From assembly GCA_026770595.1 (NCBI GenBank), contig MU634807.1, positions 1 through 10,081 of the forward strand: a stretch of DNA of 10,081 nucleotides, read 5' to 3'. Origin of the DNA: Ochromonadaceae sp. CCMP2298. Its lineage: Eukaryota > Sar > Synurophyceae > Ochromonadales > Ochromonadaceae. The notes beneath the pieces were generated by a model. That model ran no database searches. It was not told the origin of the DNA and saw only the letters and a program-made list of their open reading frames with translations. Position numbers and translations under genes: made by a program. Shown piece after piece: positions 7,101 through 10,081 of this stretch (within the stretch, counting starts at the first letter, position 1; every line of letters begins with the position of its first letter).

Positions 7101-10081
7101 CGCGCTGGTCTTCCCCGCTGTGCCTGAGAGCAGCGACGTGCTTGATGTGGCCAAGGCGGAGAGGGAGGTGCACATCGCGCCAAGGGAGACGATGCAGGTA
7201 ATATATCATATATATCATATTGTTGGCAGTAGCTCAGTTTCGTATTAACCACACATACTCAATTTAATAGGTGCGCGTGGGCTACATCGCGCGCACAGAG
7301 GCGTCTGAGTATGTGGACAGCGTGGCTCTGGTGAACGCCTACAACGCTGCCGACAGCAAGTCAGTGACGCTTACTGCTCGTAATGTGGACACGCACCAGG
7401 TGTTGCTGCACAGCATGTTTTACAAGCTCATCACGTACAACAACAAGAGGCAGCTGCAGGTAGTGACATGCCCTCTCTCTGGATTTATTCCCTGCTTCCC
7501 TAGAATGCTGTTAACCCTCTCTACCCGTACCCATCTACCCCTATACCCCTATAGGTGCACTTCGAGAAAGGCTTCGTGAACATGCCCAACCCGCGCATGT
7601 TCTCCATCAAGAATGTGCACAGCCACCAGCTAGACATCAGCATCCGATGGCGCAGCAGCAGCATCCGCCTCTTCCTCGTCACCGTGCCACCCCCCAGCGA
7701 GGAACGCCCCGAGGGGGAGACTGCGAAGGCGGGCTTGGAGGTAGTGTTGACCCGCCCGGACCGCGCCGCCTCCATACCTCCCTCCGTGGTCTCCTCCGCC
7801 AGCACCACCACCGTGGTCAGCGACACGCGCGACGACGACATCGAAGATCTGAAGTGGGGAGACGACCAGGAGCGCGTGACCACTAGAATGCGCCGCAGCC
7901 TGTCGATCCAGCCCGTGGAGATGCAGATGCGCGGCAACAGAGAATCGTTCCTCAGCATGTCTGGAGACGACGGCTCGGTCAACTACGGCAAGGGCCGCAT
8001 CGAAGCCAAGCTGTCCAACTACTCCAGCTCCTCCAGCTTGCTCTGCGTGCTAGACGTGCAGCAGCCTCACCACCCTCCGCACCTGTCAGCGCAGCTAAGC
8101 AGCGCCAGCGCCAATGGGGCGGCCGAAGACTTTGCGCCGGGGCCCCTAACGGAGAGCGCCGCGGGCAAAGGCGGGGACGGGACTGGGAATGGGGCTGGGA
8201 CTGCGAAAGCTAGGGGCGATAAGGCGCAGGTGCGCTTCATGCCAGACGTGCGGGAGGCCGGGGGTGGGGGTGGAGGTGGGGGTGGGGGGGACCAGCAGGG
8301 GCAAGAGCTGACGCCCGAAGAGGCCAGCGCAGACGTGCTGACGCAGCTGGTGTCGGGCAGTTTCCCTTTCAATTTCATCGTCAACTTCGAGTCGCTCGAG
8401 GACCTGGCTGCGGGCCTGAAGGAGCAGCGACTGCGAAAACTGCGGGGGGCTGGTGACCGCGCTGCCCCTCCCCACGACGACTACAGCGAGGCGAAGCAGA
8501 AGCGCCCTAGCAAGTCCGAGGAGCGCCATAGCGTGGGTGCCGCGCTAAGCCAAGACTCCACTCGCACGGAGAAAGGAGAGAACAGGGACAATAGGGAGAA
8601 CAAGAAATCTGATGTGGAGTTGTGGGTCAAGGCCGTGCAGAAGGCGTACGCTGAGCTGCAGGGAATGATGGCGGGTGCCTCTGCCGGGCGCAGGTACGTA
8701 CTAAAAGAGCTCGTGCCGACAGAGGCGCCTGAGGGCGGCAACATCGTGCGCACCCGCATCCCCGTGGGCGACTCCTTCCGATTCGCGCTTGTGTACGAGC
8801 CGCAGCAGAGCGGGAACGCAGAAGACGTTGCGGAGTACTCGCAGGTGATGGCCACTGAAGAGCTGCTGATCACGCTGCCCAATATCAGCTCTGGGGACGT
8901 TGAGTCTGCGCTGCAGAAGAAGAACCCTGTAGATGCGTCAGACCCGGAGCACGGGCCCAAACTGCTGAAGGAGGGGGACAGCCTACGCGCCCGCGTGCTG
9001 CCCATCCGCGCCTGCCTGGCCCGCTCTGAGCTGGTGGTCATCCAGAAGAATATCTCTTTCGGCAGGACCGTGCTGGGGGACAAGACCTCCCGCACAGTCA
9101 CGGTGGTGAACAGGTCCTCCCTGCCTTGCCTCTACGCAGTGTCCAAGTCCGGAAGCATATCATCCGGCTTCTTGCAAGTGCCCGAGGGGCGCAAGGGCAT
9201 AATCCCCCCCTTCTCGTCAAAGTACATAGAGTTCATATTCCAGCCAAAGATGGCGGGCACGTTCGAGGAGGTGCTGCAGATCAAGAACATCCTCAACCCC
9301 AGGGACTCGCAGTCCATCACCATCAAGGCCAAGGTCTCCAAGGCAGAGATATTCGTCATCTCCCCACACCTCACCGCCATCGGGGCCCGGGAGGACCCCG
9401 CAGAGAACAGCAGCTCGATGGAGTCGCACTACCGGCAGTTCCTGGAGGCAGTGCTAGCCGCGTCGCGCAGCAGCAGCGCCTCTACCCTGAGTGCCTCTAT
9501 CGACGCACCTTTCTCGGGACCGTCCCTAGCCTCCGCCGCGGTCAACCTCGGCAACGCCGCAGTGGGCGAGCCGTGCGAGTGCCTGCTCTCCTTCCGCATA
9601 AAGAACACCACTACAAAGCTGCGCCAGTTCATAGTCGACGCCACGCACGCCAACGCGGTGGTGCTACTGCTGCCCGCGCCTCCCCAGCAGCAGCCAGAGG
9701 CGGACGACGCCCTGACCAGTCACCCAGTAGACCTGCTGAGCGCCGAGCACTTCGCCTTTGCCGCGCCCTTCGACCCCATCCCGCAGACGCTGCAGAGCGT
9801 GCTGTGCCTGCGCTGCCGCTTTGAGAGCGAGGTCAGCACTGGTGCGGGCGCGGGTCTGGACGCGGGCAAGGAGAATCTTTTGTCGAACGACGAGCGCAAG
9901 GCCCTGGAGGATTCTCTCGAGCACTACCAGCAGAAGCTCAAGATCGCGATTCGCAAGAGCAAGCCTGACAAGATCGAGAAGTACCAGCAGAAGATTGCAA
10001 GAGTCATCGACGAGCTGCAGAACAACCGGAAGACGGGGGGGGCGAGTGAGGGCGCCGATGTGGACGCTGACGCGGAGGAGA
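4193..10081 (+). CDS. Large multi-module ASH/Ig-like repeat protein, probably ciliary or centrosomal (3' end outside the window)
   Basis: Seven exons, all joined in phase 0: 4193-4960, 5073-5171, 5258-5440, 5586-5684, 5776-7197, 7271-7459, 7555-10081. They encode at least 1,762 residues with no stop. At least five segments show the ASH (ASPM-SPD2-Hydin) pattern of a hydrophobic strand, FG or LG, a G-containing turn, then a strand ending in N: around 10-40 (IDFGELPYALG...TITN), 158-185, 800-820 (YDLGLCSVGEYR...EVTN), 1422-1439 (SFGRTVLG...VTVVN) and 1583-1604. Closing strands of the IPPFxS...F..K..G type follow at 241-275 and 1470-1504. Between modules are long disordered Ser/Pro/Gly/acidic stretches, a ten-glycine run (1156-1165) and, near the right edge, a likely coiled coil (about 1697-1744). 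No signal peptide or membrane helix is visible. ASH proteins usually act at cilia, basal bodies or spindle poles; the exact family is not recognised. ATG 4193 is the first of two adjacent ATGs after an in-frame stop. Confidence 0.85.
4961..5072 (+). other. ASH gene intron 1
   Basis: The donor is AAAG|GTGCGG and the acceptor CCTGCAG|GAC, 112 bp, phase 0. The host frame meets a TAA at 4973 if unspliced. Splicing joins ICITFHAK to DVGVQSFRYR, restoring the typical closing strands of an ASH module, which strongly supports both boundaries. Confidence 0.9.
5172..5257 (+). other. ASH gene intron 2
   Basis: The donor is CGG|GTAAGT, the best in the window, and the acceptor CCCTTAG|GAG, 86 bp, phase 0. 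A CGTAACC element about 20 nt before the acceptor is a candidate branch site. Confidence 0.9.
5441..5585 (+). other. ASH gene intron 3
   Basis: The donor is ACAG|GTAGGT and the acceptor CCTACTAG|ATG, 145 bp, phase 0, with a long C/T tract (TGCTCCTGCTCCTGCTCC). The first codon of the next exon is ATG but it is read as internal Met. Confidence 0.88.
5685..5775 (+). other. ASH gene intron 4
   Basis: The donor is GAG|GTGAGG at 5685 and the acceptor CTCTTTAG|ATC, 91 bp, phase 0. GTAAGG at 5664 is a second phase-compatible donor and would drop seven residues. The downstream site is preferred because its exon side (GAG) fits the consensus better. TTAACTGAACT inside could hold the branch point. Confidence 0.75.
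7198..7270 (+). other. ASH gene intron 5
   Basis: The donor is GCAG|GTAATA and the acceptor TTTAATAG|GTG, 73 bp, phase 0. It is markedly AT-rich, with alternating ATATATCATATATATCATAT. TATTAAC at 7243-7249, 21 nt before the acceptor AG, resembles the strict yeast-type branch site. Splicing joins APRETMQ to VRVGYIAR, again a continuous ASH closing strand. Confidence 0.92.
7460..7554 (+). other. ASH gene intron 6
   Basis: The donor is GCAG|GTAGTG and the acceptor CCCTATAG|GTG, 95 bp, phase 0, with GTTAACCC (7509-7516) as a possible branch site and repeated TACCC units before the acceptor. The last exon in the window then stays open from 7555 to the edge. Confidence 0.9.

Noticed and set aside
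7198-7220. Alternating AT stretch as a possible mobile-element target or microsatellite
   Set aside because: It lies within a well-supported 73-bp intron, is short and imperfect, and has no flanking duplications.
1-10081. CRISPR arrays, transposons, prokaryotic operons or phage genes
   Set aside because: No spaced direct repeats, terminal inverted repeats, transposase or integrase motifs were seen. Introns and Pol III signals show a eukaryotic nuclear genome.
4193-10081. Alternative genetic code of the ciliate type
   Set aside because: TAG, TGA and TAA each end a gene in this window, and none occurs inside the spliced exons.

Overview
This is nuclear DNA from a eukaryote, most likely a GC-rich unicellular protist. 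Spliceosomal introns of about 70-220 bp with GT...AG ends and C/T-rich 3' ends interrupt every protein gene. The tRNA gene has internal Pol III boxes and a T-run terminator. One gene has an AATAAA poly(A) signal, and the conserved protein is eukaryotic eIF6. TAG, TGA and TAA all end genes here, so the code looks standard. I cannot place the organism more precisely from this window.

Layout. (1) 1-852, plus strand: the 3' part of a helical, possibly coiled-coil protein I do not recognise; it begins in an intron at the left edge. (2) 853-1164: short convergent 3' spacer. (3) 1165-2009, minus strand: complete eIF6 gene, two exons, 245 aa. (4) 2010-2297: eIF6 5' flank. (5) 2298-2375, plus strand: intronless tRNA-Leu(CAA) with a very short variable arm, then a Pol III terminator. 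(6) 2638-3451, plus strand: a two-exon gene for a small type I membrane protein with a signal peptide, a Thr/Pro/Ser-rich stalk holding three perfect octapeptide repeats, one transmembrane helix and a cytoplasmic tail with a YQPV sorting-type motif. (7) 3452-4192: spacer with that gene's poly(A) signal and candidate promoter elements of the next gene (two inverted CCAAT boxes, a palindromic CRE-type site, a five-codon upstream ORF). (8) 4193-10081 and beyond, plus strand: a large gene with six introns, all phase 0, encoding at least 1,762 residues of a protein with repeated ASH/Ig-like beta-sandwich modules separated by long disordered stretches and followed by a predicted coiled coil. ASH modules are typical of cilium, basal-body and centrosome proteins, so a microtubule-organising or flagellar role is the leading inference.

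The genes do not form an operon. eIF6 and the tRNA are housekeeping translation genes. The three other genes are single loci with no evident functional link. The most interesting item is the large ASH-repeat protein, which I could not match to a named family. The membrane protein and the left-edge protein are also unassigned.
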